A stretch of 55,036 nucleotides of DNA from contig CAMPGW010000007.1 in the NCBI GenBank assembly GCA_946885735.1, positions 1 through 55,036 on the forward strand, given 5' to 3'. Under the pieces are notes generated by a model. It was given only the letters and a program-made list of their open reading frames with translations. It did no database searches and was not told where the DNA came from. Shown here one piece after another: positions 8,455 through 17,588 of the stretch (position 1 is its first letter; each line of letters starts with the position of its first letter). Both the position numbers and the translations under genes were made by a program. This stretch comes from an uncultured Gammaproteobacteria bacterium. GTDB taxonomy: Bacteria > Pseudomonadota > Gammaproteobacteria > Xanthomonadales > Xanthomonadaceae.

Positions 8455-10599
8455 ATGCGATTGCGTTTTGCCACCGGCCTCGCGCGCGCGGCCGCGGCCC
8501 CGTTCGTGGCGGGAATGCTGCTCGCGGCGACGGTGCAGGCCGCGCCGCGCGATCCCGCGGTGCTCGATGACGCCCCGGCCCTGCAAGCGTTCGCCGCCAC
8601 CGAACGGGCACGCCCGCCGGCGGGACGACATCCGCGCACCGCCTTCCTCGCCCGTCCATTACTGGTGCAGGCGCGGCTGTCGCCGGACGGTCGCCAGGTG
8701 GCCGCCCTGATGGACGATGGTCGCCAGCGCAGTTTGCGCATGGCTTCGCGCGAGCAGCCGACGGGCCAATCGCGGTTGGCGCGAACCGCCGCCACCGAGA
8801 TCGATTACTCGCGCGACGGTCGCTGGTTGTTCCTGGTCGAGCCGACGCGCGTGCTCGCCATCGGCATGCGCGAGGGCCAGCCGTCGAGCGCGGTCGCCAC
8901 CCTCGGTGGGCGTAGCCATCGCCGCTTCGCGGGCGTGGATCCCTGGCTGCCGGCGGCGGTGCTGGTGCTGGAAACGCCGCCGGTGAATGCCGCACCGCCG
9001 CGTGTCTTCCGCCTGTGGCGCGCGCTGCCTGGCGGCAACACCCGCCTACTGCACGCCAGCCATCGCGAGATCGTGGACTTCGCCTTCACTCCGGATGGCG
9101 CGCTGTCGCACCTGATCCTGGCGTCCGGCGAATCGCACGTGTTGCTGCGGCGCGAGGGAGCCGGCTGGCGCGCACTCGCGGTCTGCGCCCGCATGCAACG
9201 TTGCGGGCTGATCGGCACCGCGGATGCCGACGGCGCCGCGCTGCTGCGCTCCGACCTCGATGGCGACCGGCAGGCCCTGCTGCGCGTGCATGCCGACGGC
9301 CGGCGCACGCGCCTGCACGCCGATCCGCAGGCCGTGGCCGATCTCGACGAACTGGTGACTGCGCGCGTCGACAACACGCCGCTGGTTGCCTCCTACCGCA
9401 GCACGGTGGCGCGCAACCATGGCCTGACGCCGCGGGCGCGCGCCGTCGTGGCGGCCCTCGAGGCCCGCTTCCCCGGTCGGAACCTGCGGCTGCAGCCCGG
9501 GGCATCCCTTTGGCTGGTCGAAGAACGCGCCGCTTCGCTGCAGCGCGCGCGACTGCACCTCGTCGATCCGATGCAGCCACGCGCGCCCGGCATCGAGCTC
9601 TTCGCCGACGCTGGCACCCAATTCCAGGGGCGCGCGGTGGCGCCGTTGCCGGAGGCGGAACTCGCGCGCCAGCGTGCGGTTGCCTGGACCGCCTCGGACG
9701 GCCTGCGCCTGCACGGCTTCCTGCTGATGCCGCCCGGCGTGGATGCGGCACGCGCGCCGCTGCTGGTCCTCGTGCACGGCGGGCCGTTCAACCACGTGCA
9801 GCCGCTGTTCAATTCCCAGGCGCAGTTCCTCGCCAATCGCGGCCACCTGGTGTTCTTGCCGAACTTCCGCAGCTCGACCGGGCATGGCCGACGCCTGGTG
9901 CTGGCGGGGCATGGCGACTTCACCGGTGACGGCCGGGTGCAGCGCGACATCGTCGAGGGCACGCGCTGGTTGCTTTCGCAGGGTATCGGCGATCCGGCGC
10001 GCGTCGGCATCGTCGGTGCGTCCTTCGGCGGATTCTCGGCGCTCAACGGCGTCACCTTCCAGCCGGAGCTGTTTCGCGTGGGCATCGCGGCGGTGCCGCC
10101 CTCGGACTTCGGCTTCGTCGTGCGCGAGTACCTGGGCGCGGGCAAGCCGATGCAGCCCGGCGTGCCGATTGCCGCGTCCATGCGCCACCTCGGCCTCGAT
10201 CCGTCCGATCGCAAACTGATGGCGCGACTGGCCACGGGTTCGCCACAGGCGCATGCCGCGCGCATGGCGCGCCCGCTGCTGGTGCTTGCTGGCGGCGAGG
10301 ACGATCGCGTGCCGATCCGTGGCGTGACCCACTACGCCGCCACGCTGCGGCAACTGGGCAAGGACGTCAGCCTGTTCGTGGATGCCGAGTCCGGCCATGG
10401 CCTGGCCGACCCGCGCACGCGCGAGGCCTATCTCTACCTGCAGGAAGCGATACTGCACCGCAGCCTGGGCGGTCCGCCGCCCGCGGCCCCGGACAAGGCC
10501 CTGGCCGCACACCTCGCACGCAACCTGCGCCTGCGCGGCGCCAGCCTGGCCGAACCCGGGTCGCAGGTGCGAACGCGAGCGGCGAACGCCGCGCGCTGA
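8455..10599 (+). CDS. Secreted S9-family (prolyl oligopeptidase-like) serine peptidase
   Basis: 714 residues. An N-terminal signal peptide ending AATVQA is followed by a propeller-like region (~50-400, with KLSPDGRQ-type strands such as RLSPDGRQVAALM and YSRDGRWLFLV) and an alpha/beta-hydrolase domain. Catalytic residues can be placed: nucleophile Ser523 in GASFGG, Asp617 in GGEDDRVPI and His648 in SGHGL; the oxyanion region is LVHGGPFNHV. It lies 40 bp after the ABC permease gene with a good ribosome-binding site (AGGAGA), so may be part of the GntR-controlled operon. Predicted to cut peptides in the periplasm or outside the cell. Its stop abuts the stop of the convergent gene (TGATCA). Confidence 0.88.
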   Translation: MRLRFATGLARAAAAPFVAGMLLAATVQAAPRDPAVLDDAPALQAFAATERARPPAGRHPRTAFLARPLLVQARLSPDGRQVAALMDDGRQRSLRMASREQPTGQSRLARTAATEIDYSRDGRWLFLVEPTRVLAIGMREGQPSSAVATLGGRSHRRFAGVDPWLPAAVLVLETPPVNAAPPRVFRLWRALPGGNTRLLHASHREIVDFAFTPDGALSHLILASGESHVLLRREGAGWRALAVCARMQRCGLIGTADADGAALLRSDLDGDRQALLRVHADGRRTRLHADPQAVADLDELVTARVDNTPLVASYRSTVARNHGLTPRARAVVAALEARFPGRNLRLQPGASLWLVEERAASLQRARLHLVDPMQPRAPGIELFADAGTQFQGRAVAPLPEAELARQRAVAWTASDGLRLHGFLLMPPGVDAARAPLLVLVHGGPFNHVQPLFNSQAQFLANRGHLVFLPNFRSSTGHGRRLVLAGHGDFTGDGRVQRDIVEGTRWLLSQGIGDPARVGIVGASFGGFSALNGVTFQPELFRVGIAAVPPSDFGFVVREYLGAGKPMQPGVPIAASMRHLGLDPSDRKLMARLATGSPQAHAARMARPLLVLAGGEDDRVPIRGVTHYAATLRQLGKDVSLFVDAESGHGLADPRTREAYLYLQEAILHRSLGGPPPAAPDKALAAHLARNLRLRGASLAEPGSQVRTRAANAAR

Positions 10600-12360
10600 T
10601 CAGGACTCGCCGGTCTGCAGGCGCCACAGCGCGGCGTAGGCGCCGCCGCGCGCCACCAGCGCCTCGTGCGTGCCCGACTCCACCAGCCGGCCGCCTTCCA
10701 GCACGTGGATGGCGTCGGCATGCCGCACCGTCGACAGCCGATGCGCGACCACCAGGGTGGTGAACTGGTGGGCGATGCGCGCGAGCGAGCGCTGGATCGC
10801 GGCCTCGGTCTCGTTGTCCACCGCGCTGGTCGCCTCGTCGAGCACCAGCAGCGCCGGGCGCCGGTACAGGGCGCGCGCCAGCGCCACGCGCTGGCGTTGC
10901 CCACCGGACAAGGCGGAACCGCCCTCGCCGACGGGACTGTCATAGCCCGCCGGCAAGGCTGCGATGAAGCCGTGCGCTTCGGCCGCGCGCGCGGCGGCCT
11001 CGATGCGCTCGCGATCCGGCGCCGCATCGCCGTAGGCGATGTTGTCGGCGAGCGTGCCATCGGTGAGGAAGCTGTCCTGGGCGACGTAACCGATACGCCG
11101 GCGCAACGCCGCCGGATCGAGCGTGGCGATGTCGACGCCGTCGAACAGGATCCGGCCCTGCTGCGGATCGAGGAAGCGCAGCAGCAGCTTGAGCAGCGTG
11201 GACTTGCCGCCGCCGGTGCCGCCGACCAGCGCGACGGTCTGGCCGGGGACGATGTCGAGCGTGACCGCGTCCACCGCGCGCCGCCCGCCGTAAGCGAAAC
11301 CCACCGCCTCGAAGCGCAGCGCCGCCTGCGTGCTCGGCGCCAGCTGGCCGTGTCCGCGCGCGGGCAGGGGCGCTTCGAGCAAATCCATCACCCGGTTCAC
11401 CGAGGCCATCGCGCGCTGGTACAGGTCGGTCATGTCGGCCAGCCGCGTCATCGGCCAGAGCAGGCGCTGGGTGAGGTACACGAGCGCCGAATAACTGCCC
11501 ACGCCCAGCCGCCCGTTCAAGGCCAGCCAGCCGCCGTACAACAGGGTCGCGACGAAGCCAAACAGGATCGCCATGCGAATCACCGGCGTGATCGCCGCCG
11601 ACACCCGGATCGCCTCGGCGTTGCGCGCGCGGAAGCCGTCCGAGGCCGCACGCACCTGCGCGGCCTCGAAGTCCTCGGCGGTGTAGGCCTGGATCGTGGC
11701 CATGCCGGCGAGGTTGTTGTTGAGCCGCGCCGACACCGCCGCGGCGGCGTCGCGCGCCGACAGGTAACGCGGATACAGGCGGCGCTGGAACCAGAACGCG
11801 CCGAACAGGATCAGCGGGATCGGCAGCAGCGCCAGCACCGCCAGGTCCGCCGTCAGCACGAAGAACACCGCGCCGATCAGCAACGAGGACACGAACACCT
11901 GGATCAGGTCGTTGGCGCCGGTGTTGAGGAAGCGCTCGATCTGGTTGACGTCCTCGTTGAGCAACGCCATCAGCCGCCCGCTGCGCTCGCGCGCGATGGT
12001 GTCCGGCGGCAGCGCCTGCAGGTGGCCGTAGGCGGCGGTGCGCAGCTCGTGCTGCAGGTTCTGCGCGAGGCCGCGCCACTTCAGCGCGTAGAGGTATTCG
12101 AACAGGGACTCGAACACCCATACCGCGACCGTGAGGATCACCAGCGCGACCAGCTGGTCCATCGGATCGGCGATGCCCAGCCGCGCCAGGAACGAGGCCT
12201 GGCGGTTGACCACCACGTCCACCGCCACGCCGATCAGCAGCTCCGGCAGGACGTCGAAGACCTTGTTGAGCACCGAATACACCGTGCCGAGCGCGGCGTC
12301 GCGGCGATAGGGCCGGGCGAAGCCGGACAGGCGGCGAAGGGGGTGCGCGGGGGCGGCCAT
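10600..12360 (-). CDS. MsbA-like ABC exporter (fused permease and ATPase)
   Basis: 586 residues. The N-terminal half has the six-helix ABC exporter fold (YSVLNKVFDVLPELLIGV, LVALVILTVAVWVFESLFEYLY, LIQVFVSSLLIGAVFFVLTADLAVLALLPI). The C-terminal ATPase has Walker A GGTGGGKST (~residue 380), Q-loop YVAQDSFL, signature LSGGQRQRVALARAL (~480), Walker B LLVLDEATS and switch VVAHRLST. No C39 peptidase domain is present, so it is not a bacteriocin-processing exporter. The start is the ATG at 12360 (MAAPAHPLRRL); an in-frame extension to 12474 runs into the divergent rluE gene. Likely lipid or drug export; the substrate cannot be told. Confidence 0.9.
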   Translation of the reverse strand: MAAPAHPLRRLSGFARPYRRDAALGTVYSVLNKVFDVLPELLIGVAVDVVVNRQASFLARLGIADPMDQLVALVILTVAVWVFESLFEYLYALKWRGLAQNLQHELRTAAYGHLQALPPDTIARERSGRLMALLNEDVNQIERFLNTGANDLIQVFVSSLLIGAVFFVLTADLAVLALLPIPLILFGAFWFQRRLYPRYLSARDAAAAVSARLNNNLAGMATIQAYTAEDFEAAQVRAASDGFRARNAEAIRVSAAITPVIRMAILFGFVATLLYGGWLALNGRLGVGSYSALVYLTQRLLWPMTRLADMTDLYQRAMASVNRVMDLLEAPLPARGHGQLAPSTQAALRFEAVGFAYGGRRAVDAVTLDIVPGQTVALVGGTGGGKSTLLKLLLRFLDPQQGRILFDGVDIATLDPAALRRRIGYVAQDSFLTDGTLADNIAYGDAAPDRERIEAAARAAEAHGFIAALPAGYDSPVGEGGSALSGGQRQRVALARALYRRPALLVLDEATSAVDNETEAAIQRSLARIAHQFTTLVVAHRLSTVRHADAIHVLEGGRLVESGTHEALVARGGAYAALWRLQTGES

Positions 12361-12384
12361 CGGACGCGCATTCTCGCATGGGGC

Positions 12385-12390
12385 TAGACT
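12385..12390 (+). promoter_or_regulatory. rluE: -10 box TAGACT of rluE (leaderless type)
   Basis: GCTAGACT ends 7 nt before ATG 12398, so transcription should begin at the start codon. No good -35 box. The divergent exporter gene starts 38 bp away, with a weaker GAGAAT 9 nt before its ATG. Confidence 0.5.
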
Positions 12391-12397
12391 GGGGCCG

Positions 12398-12946
12398 ATG
12401 ACGATGATCGCGTTCAACAAGCCCTGGGGCGTCCTGTGCCAGTTCACGGACCGCAACGTGCCGCCGCGGCCCACGCTGGCGGGCTTCGGCCTGCCGCCCG
12501 ATGTCTATCCCGCCGGGCGCCTGGACCAGGATTCCGAAGGGCTGTTGCTGTTGTCGGATGACGGCGCGCGCATCGCCCAGATCAGCTCGCCGAAGTTCAA
12601 GTGGCCCAAGACCTATGTAGTCCAGGTCGAGGGCATCCCCGACGAGGAGCAGCTGCAGGCGCTGGCGCAAGGCCCGGTGCTCGCCGACGGTCCGACCCAG
12701 GCGGTGACCGCGCGTGTGCTCGCGCAGGCGCCGGACTGGCTGTGGCCGCGGGTTCCGCCGATCCGCGCGCGCAAGACCGTGCCGGACAGTTTCCTCGAGC
12801 TGACCTTGCGCGAGGGACGCAATCGGCAGGTGCGGCGGATGACGGCCGCCGTGGGCCTGCCGACCTTACGGCTGGTGCGCCTGGCGATCGGCCCGTACCG
12901 CCTCGACGGCCTGTCGCCCGGGGAATGGCGCCGCGTCGCCGACTGA
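12398..12946 (+). CDS. rluE: 23S rRNA pseudouridine(2457) synthase RluE
   Basis: 182 residues, close to E. coli RluE apart from a shorter N terminus. It converts a specific uridine of 23S rRNA to pseudouridine. Motifs: FNKPWGVLCQFTD, the catalytic AGRLDQDSEGLL (Asp43), WPKTYVVQVEGIP, WLWPRVPPIRARK (diagnostic of RluE, WLWPRNPPIRERK in E. coli) and EGRNRQVRRMTAAVG. There is no S4 RNA-binding domain, as in RluE. The mRNA is predicted leaderless. A methyltransferase gene follows after 5 bp. Confidence 0.92.
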   Translation: MTMIAFNKPWGVLCQFTDRNVPPRPTLAGFGLPPDVYPAGRLDQDSEGLLLLSDDGARIAQISSPKFKWPKTYVVQVEGIPDEEQLQALAQGPVLADGPTQAVTARVLAQAPDWLWPRVPPIRARKTVPDSFLELTLREGRNRQVRRMTAAVGLPTLRLVRLAIGPYRLDGLSPGEWRRVAD

Positions 12947-12951
12947 GCGCG

Positions 12952-13695
12952 ATGGCGTTCGCCGATCACTTCTCCACCCAGGCCGCCGGCTACGCCGAGT
13001 CCCGGCCGGGTTATCCGGCCGCGCTGTTCGCATGGCTCGCCGATCAGGCAGCGCAGCGGGCACTGGCCTGGGACGCCGGCTGCGGCAACGGCCAGGCGAG
13101 CGTCGGACTGGCGCGGCATTTCGGGCAGGTGTTCGCCAGCGATCCGAGCGCGGCGCAGATTGCGCAGGCTTCGCCGCACCCGCGGGTGCGCTACGCGGTG
13201 GAGCCGGCGGAACGAAGCAGCCTGCCATCGGCCAGCGCCGATCTCGTCACCGTGGCGCAGGCCTATCACTGGTTCGATCACGCCGCCTTCTGTGCCGAGG
13301 CGCGCCGGGTGTTGCGACCCGGCGCGGTCATCGCCCTCTGGTCGTACGCGCGCTCCAGCGTCTCGCCCGCGGTGGATGCCCTGTTCGACGAGCTGCACGA
13401 CGTCCGCCTCGCCGAGGACTGGCCGGCGGGCCGCGAGCACGTGCTCACGCGCTACCGCGACCTGCCCTTCCCTTTCGAACGCATCAACGTACCGGACTTC
13501 GAGATGCGCGAGCGCTGGACCTTGCCGCAATACCTGGCCTACCTGCGCAGCTGGTCGGCGAGCGAGCGGCACCGCCGACGAACCGGCGTGGACGCGGTGG
13601 CGGCGCTCGAGTCGGATTTCGTGCGGGCTTGGGGAGATGTCGGACAGGCGCGCGACGTGCGCTGGCCGCTGGTCCTGCGGGCAGGCCGGTCCTGA
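12952..13695 (+). CDS. Class I SAM-dependent methyltransferase
   Basis: 247 residues. Motif I is WDAGCGNGQASVGLARHF (~residues 42-59), followed by VFASDPSAAQIAQA, LPSASADLVTVAQAYHWFD and ARRVLRPGAVIALWSY, a typical methyltransferase domain 11 (UbiE-like) pattern found in small-molecule methyltransferases. The N-terminal FADHFSTQAAGYAESRPGYP and the AQAYHWFD block place it in the large family related to yeast Tmt1 (trans-aconitate methyltransferase-like); the actual substrate is unknown. It starts 5 bp after rluE and is likely cotranscribed. A strong hairpin follows its stop. Confidence 0.85.
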   Translation: MAFADHFSTQAAGYAESRPGYPAALFAWLADQAAQRALAWDAGCGNGQASVGLARHFGQVFASDPSAAQIAQASPHPRVRYAVEPAERSSLPSASADLVTVAQAYHWFDHAAFCAEARRVLRPGAVIALWSYARSSVSPAVDALFDELHDVRLAEDWPAGREHVLTRYRDLPFPFERINVPDFEMRERWTLPQYLAYLRSWSASERHRRRTGVDAVAALESDFVRAWGDVGQARDVRWPLVLRAGRS

Positions 13696-13703
13696 CGTGA
13701 GGA

Positions 13704-13729
13704 CGGCGGCCGCGATGGCGCGGCCGCCG
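13704..13729. terminator. Bidirectional terminator hairpin
   Basis: Perfect 11-bp stem CGGCGGCCGCG / CGCGGCCGCCG with a 4-nt loop, between two convergent genes. There is no long T-run, as is common in GC-rich genomes. Confidence 0.6.
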
Positions 13730-13737
13730 CGGTTGGG

Positions 13738-14109
13738 CTAGTCCTCGCTCGCCTTGCGCGACGCGGACTTCGAGGCGCGGCCACCGCCGTTCTTGCCGCG
13801 CATGTTCTTGGCCTTCATGCGCTGCGGGCGAGCCTTGCCGTCACCTTCGTTCTCGGCCGAGCGACGGCGGGACGCCAACACCGCCAGGCCGAGTCCGGCG
13901 AGGGCCACCGCGCCGGCGATCGCCAGCACCGGGTGGCGGCGCGCGGCGCCCATGGCGATCTTCGAGCCACGCCGGGCTACCGCGAGGCCGGCGCCGGTGG
14001 CGGCCCAGTCCTTCACCCGCGGCAAGCCGCGGACCAGGGACGTGTTCATCGCCGCTTCGCCGGCGTCGCGCATGCGGTTCCAGCCTGTGCTGAGCAGTTC
14101 GGTGTTCAT
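13738..14109 (-). CDS. Hypothetical small basic membrane-anchored protein
   Basis: 123 residues from ATG 14109 (MNTELLSTGW). A soluble N terminus (1-45) is followed by one hydrophobic segment HPVLAIAGAVALAGLGLAVL (~58-77) and a very basic, Lys/Arg/Ser/Gly-rich tail (MKAKNMRGKNGGGRASKSASRKASED) that could contact nucleic acid or anionic lipid. An upstream ATG (14142) is possible but lacks a better ribosome-binding site. It is 67 bp downstream of hrpB on the same strand. No family recognised. Confidence 0.7.
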   Translation of the reverse strand: MNTELLSTGWNRMRDAGEAAMNTSLVRGLPRVKDWAATGAGLAVARRGSKIAMGAARRHPVLAIAGAVALAGLGLAVLASRRRSAENEGDGKARPQRMKAKNMRGKNGGGRASKSASRKASED

Positions 14110-14176
14110 GGGGGGCTCTCGTCCTGCGTGGGGTGGGCTCACGCTATCCCAGCAGGCATGAACGCCGTCTTGCCGG

Positions 14177-16714
14177 TCAGGTTCCGCGCGGTTTCGCCCG
14201 GTGGGTGGCGGTGGCCGTCCAGGGGTCGTCCGGCCAGGGATGGCGCGGATACCGGCCCTTCATCTCCCGGCGCACCTCCGGGTAGGTTCGATCCCAGAAA
14301 CCCTTCAGGTCGCGGGTGACCTGCAAGGGTTTGCCGCCGGGCGAGAGCAGGTGGAGCATCAGCCGGACGCGCCCGTCGGCGATGCTCGGCGTGTCGGCCA
14401 GGCCAAACAGTTCCTGCAGCTTCACCGCCAGCACCGGCTCGGCGTCGTGCGCGTAGTCGATCGCGCGCGTCATGCCGGAGGGCACCGTGATGGAAACGGG
14501 CGCGAGGCGGTCAAGGGCTTGCCGTTGCGGCCAGTCGAGCAGGCCGCGCAGGGCTTCGCCCAATGCCTGCGGGTCCACGGCGTCGAGCCGCGTGCGGCCG
14601 CGCAGTGCCGGCAGCAGCCAGCCGCGCGCGGCCAGCAGCGCCTCGTCGGACAGGTCGGGCAGGCCAAGGTCGGGCATCGCCGCGCGCAGCCAGCGTACGC
14701 GTTCGCGCCAGGCGCGCGTGGCCTCGTTCCAGGGCAGCGCCTCCAGTCCGAGTTCGGCGATGGCGTCGGAAAGCGCCTCCGCCGCGAGCGCGGGGTCGAG
14801 CCGGCCGGCCGGGCGCGCGTCCAGGACGATCCGGTCGAAGCGACGTTCGCGGCGCGCCTGCAGCGCGCGCGCCGCCGCGTCCCAATGCGCGAAGTCACGT
14901 TCGACGAAGCGTTGGGGAAAGCTTTGCCGCAGTGCCGACTCGTCCACCGGCGCACCACGCAGCACGAGCGAATCGCGCGCCTCGAACCGCAGTTCGCTGG
15001 CGACGATCCAGGGCTCGCCGAACAGCGCGCTGTCGTCGGCCACCCGCGCCATCCGCCCACCGGACAGCTGGTAGCGGCGCGGGTCGCCGGCATGCTGGTA
15101 GCCGATGCGCTCCGGGTAGGCATGCACGAGCAGGTCGCCGAGGGCATGCGCGGGCACGCTCGATGGTGGGCGCGTCGTGCAGCGCAGCCGGCGCCGCCAT
15201 TGCGCGCTGGCCGCATCGATCGCCGCCAGCGCCCCCGGCGACGCGTCGCCGCGACCCGCGCCCGCATGGCCTGCACCCCCACGGCCTGCACCACCACGCC
15301 CCGCCGCGCGAAAACCCGCCAGCGCCCGCCAGCGCGCGGCCCAGTCGTCGCCGCGATAGCCGCGCAGCGGGTCGCGCGCTTCCACCAGCGCCGCCAGGTC
15401 GCAAGCCAGCGCCTGCGACTCTCCCTGCGTCGCCTGCAACAGCATCGCCGCCAGCCGCGGATGGGTACCGAGGGCAAGCATGCGCCGGCCGAGCGCGGTG
15501 ACGCGTTCGTCGGCGTCCAGGGCCTCCAGCCGTTGCAGCAGCTCGCGGGCCGCGGCCATCGGTCCCGTCGGCGGCGGGTCCAGGAACAGCAGTTCGCTGC
15601 TGCCCCAGGCCGCGAGCTCGAGCGCGAGCGGCGCCAGTTCGAGCTGGTGGATCTCTGCGGTGCGCATCGGCTCCAGGCGCTGCGACTGCGGCCAGAGGCG
15701 GTAGCAGGCGCCGGCCGCCACGCGTCCCGCCCGGCCGGCGCGCTGGTCGGCCGAGGCCTGCGAAATCGACACCGTCTGCAGTCGCGAGAAGCCGCTGTTG
15801 GGGTCGAAGCGCGGCTCGCGCGCCAGCCCGCTGTCCACCACCACGCGCACGCCGGGCAGCGTCACGCTGGACTCGGCGACATTGGTGGCCAGCACGATGC
15901 GCCGCCGGCCTTGCGGGTCCGGCGACAATGCAAGCGTTTGCTGTTCCAGCGGCAACTCGCCATGCAGGGGCAGCAGGTGGATCGCGCCCGCGGCGACCTC
16001 GGGCAGCGCCTCGAGTACGCGCAGCGCCTCGCCGATCTCCCGCTGGCCCGGCAGGAACACCAGCACGTCGCCAGGATGCTCCGCCAGCGCCTGCTCGAGG
16101 CAGCGCCGCAGCTGGAAGACCAGCGATTCGTCGCGACGCGCCGGGAAGTGCGTCACCGTCACCGGGAAGCTGCGCCCCGCCGACGCCAGGCGCGGCGCCT
16201 CGAGCCGCGCGGCCAGGGCTTCGCCGTCGAGCGTGGCCGACATCACCACCAGCCGCAGGTCCGGTCGCAGTTGCGCCTGGACGTCGAGCGCCAGCGCCAG
16301 CCCGAGGTCGCCGCTGAGGTGGCGTTCGTGGAATTCGTCGAAGACGATCGCCGCCACGCCGTCCAGGGTTGGATCGTCCTGGATCAGCCGGGTCAGGATG
16401 CCTTCGGTCAGCACCTCGACGCGGGTGGCCGGTGACACCTTGTTCTCGAAACGGATCCGGTAACCGATCGTGTCACCGACGGCCTCGCCGCGTTGGCGCG
16501 CCATGAAACCCGCGGCCGCGCGCGCCGCCACCCGCCGCGGCTCCAGCATCAGGATGCGGCCGTCGCCGCGCCAGCCGGCCTGCAGCAGCGCCAGCGGCAC
16601 CTGCGTGGTCTTGCCCGCGCCCGGCGGCGCCTCCAGCACGAGGCGCGGCACGCGCTCGAGGGACTCGAGCAGCTGGGGCAGCAAGGCCTGGATGGGAAAA
16701 TCGGCGACGTCCAC
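14177..16714 (-). CDS. hrpB: ATP-dependent DEAH-box helicase HrpB
   Basis: 845 residues, starting with GTG. Walker A PPGAGKTTQVP (31-41), DEFHERHLSGD (DExH motif), VMSATLDGEAL, TNVAESSVTLPGV, and QRAGRAGRVAAGACYRLW (motif VI) identify the helicase core; the C terminus KPLQVTRDLKGFWDRTYPEVRREMKGRYPRHPWPDDP is the HrpB signature region. The role in the cell is poorly defined; HrpB-type helicases act on RNA, and the Borrelia homologue affects gene expression. A Gly/Ala/Arg low-complexity stretch (GRGGAGRGGAGHAGAGRG, encoded at about 15250-15310) interrupts the middle. The GTG lies 6 nt after a TAGACT -10 box, so a leaderless transcript is predicted. Confidence 0.93.
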   Translation of the reverse strand: MDVADFPIQALLPQLLESLERVPRLVLEAPPGAGKTTQVPLALLQAGWRGDGRILMLEPRRVAARAAAGFMARQRGEAVGDTIGYRIRFENKVSPATRVEVLTEGILTRLIQDDPTLDGVAAIVFDEFHERHLSGDLGLALALDVQAQLRPDLRLVVMSATLDGEALAARLEAPRLASAGRSFPVTVTHFPARRDESLVFQLRRCLEQALAEHPGDVLVFLPGQREIGEALRVLEALPEVAAGAIHLLPLHGELPLEQQTLALSPDPQGRRRIVLATNVAESSVTLPGVRVVVDSGLAREPRFDPNSGFSRLQTVSISQASADQRAGRAGRVAAGACYRLWPQSQRLEPMRTAEIHQLELAPLALELAAWGSSELLFLDPPPTGPMAAARELLQRLEALDADERVTALGRRMLALGTHPRLAAMLLQATQGESQALACDLAALVEARDPLRGYRGDDWAARWRALAGFRAAGRGGAGRGGAGHAGAGRGDASPGALAAIDAASAQWRRRLRCTTRPPSSVPAHALGDLLVHAYPERIGYQHAGDPRRYQLSGGRMARVADDSALFGEPWIVASELRFEARDSLVLRGAPVDESALRQSFPQRFVERDFAHWDAAARALQARRERRFDRIVLDARPAGRLDPALAAEALSDAIAELGLEALPWNEATRAWRERVRWLRAAMPDLGLPDLSDEALLAARGWLLPALRGRTRLDAVDPQALGEALRGLLDWPQRQALDRLAPVSITVPSGMTRAIDYAHDAEPVLAVKLQELFGLADTPSIADGRVRLMLHLLSPGGKPLQVTRDLKGFWDRTYPEVRREMKGRYPRHPWPDDPWTATATHRAKPRGT

Positions 16715-16720
16715 GGCGGC

Positions 16721-16726
16721 AGTCTA
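16721..16726 (-). promoter_or_regulatory. hrpB: -10 box TAGACT of hrpB (leaderless type)
   Basis: On the minus strand CTTAGACT is followed by GCCGCC and then the GTG start, a 6-nt spacing that puts transcription start at the initiation codon. Confidence 0.5.
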
Positions 16727-16769
16727 AGCGGTGGCGACGTGGTGCACGGCGCCCGGCCGCGGCGCTTCG

Positions 16770-16775
16770 TACAAT
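16770..16775 (+). promoter_or_regulatory. tatD: -10 box TACAAT of tatD (leaderless type)
   Basis: TACAAT ends 6 nt before ATG 16782. The divergent hrpB -10 box is about 44 bp away, so both promoters occupy one short intergenic region with no space for 5' leaders. Confidence 0.55.
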
Positions 16776-16781
16776 GCGCGC

Positions 16782-17588
16782 ATGGAAACACTTGCAGACC
16801 TGGTCGACATCGGCGCCAACCTGGGCCACGAAAGCTTCGGGCCCGATCGCGCCGCCGTGATCGCGCGGGCGCAGGCCGCGGGCGTGGCGCAGATACTGGT
16901 CACCGGCGCCAGCCGCGACGGCTCGCGCGATGCGCTGGAAATCGCCAGCGCGCAGCCGGGGCGACTGTTCGCCACCGCCGGTGTGCATCCGCACCACGCG
17001 CTCGAGGTCACCGCCGAGGCCGAGTCGGAATTGCGCGAGCTGCATCGCGACCCGGTCGTGGTCGCCGTCGGCGAGTGCGGGCTCGACTACTACCGCGACA
17101 TCGCCCCGCGCCACGCCCAGCGCCGCGCCTTCGAGCGCCAGCTGGGGCTGGCGGTGGAATGCGGCAAGCCGCTGTTCCTGCACCAGCGCGACGCGCATGC
17201 CGATTTCATGGACGTGATGCGCGGCTTCGAGGGCCGGCTGGGTGCGGTGGTGGTGCATTGCTTCACCGGCACCGGGCCGGAGATGCACGACTACCTGGCG
17301 GCGGGCTGGCACGTCGGCATTACCGGCTGGCTGTGCGACGAGCGCCGCGGCGCCCACCTGCGCGAGCTGGTGCGCGAGATTCCCACGGACAGGCTGTTGG
17401 TGGAGACCGATGCGCCCTATCTGTTGCCGCGCAACCTGCGGCCGATGCCCTCGCACCGCCGCAACGAGCCGCTGTACCTGCCGCACATCGTCGAGGAACT
17501 GGCGCGCGACCGCGGCGAGTCCGCGGCCGTGACGGGCGCGGCGACCACCGCCAACGCCCGCCGCGTGTTCGGGCTGCCTGCGCCCTAG
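16782..17588 (+). CDS. tatD: TatD-family metal-dependent deoxyribonuclease
   Basis: 268 residues (E. coli TatD 260). TIM-barrel metallohydrolase with 3'-5' exonuclease activity linked to DNA repair. It matches TatD itself rather than YcfH/YjjV: the N-terminal motif is VDIGANLGHESF (FDIGVNL in E. coli TatD) instead of DSHCHLD. Further motifs are AGVHPHHALEV, VGECGLDYYRD, LHQRDAHADFM, VVHCFTGTG, GITGWLCDERRG, ETDAPYLLPRNL and RRNEPLYLPHI. ATG 16782 follows the -10 box by 6 nt; an in-frame ATG at 16731 would extend into hrpB's promoter. The stop TAG shares its bases with the opposite-strand stop of the DUF2167 gene (CTAG, 17585-17588). Confidence 0.95.
   Translation: METLADLVDIGANLGHESFGPDRAAVIARAQAAGVAQILVTGASRDGSRDALEIASAQPGRLFATAGVHPHHALEVTAEAESELRELHRDPVVVAVGECGLDYYRDIAPRHAQRRAFERQLGLAVECGKPLFLHQRDAHADFMDVMRGFEGRLGAVVVHCFTGTGPEMHDYLAAGWHVGITGWLCDERRGAHLRELVREIPTDRLLVETDAPYLLPRNLRPMPSHRRNEPLYLPHIVEELARDRGESAAVTGAATTANARRVFGLPAP

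Noticed and set aside
10600..12360. Peptidase-containing exporter for the RiPP system
   Set aside because: The ABC exporter has no C39 domain and lies 13 kb from the cassette; no reason to link them.
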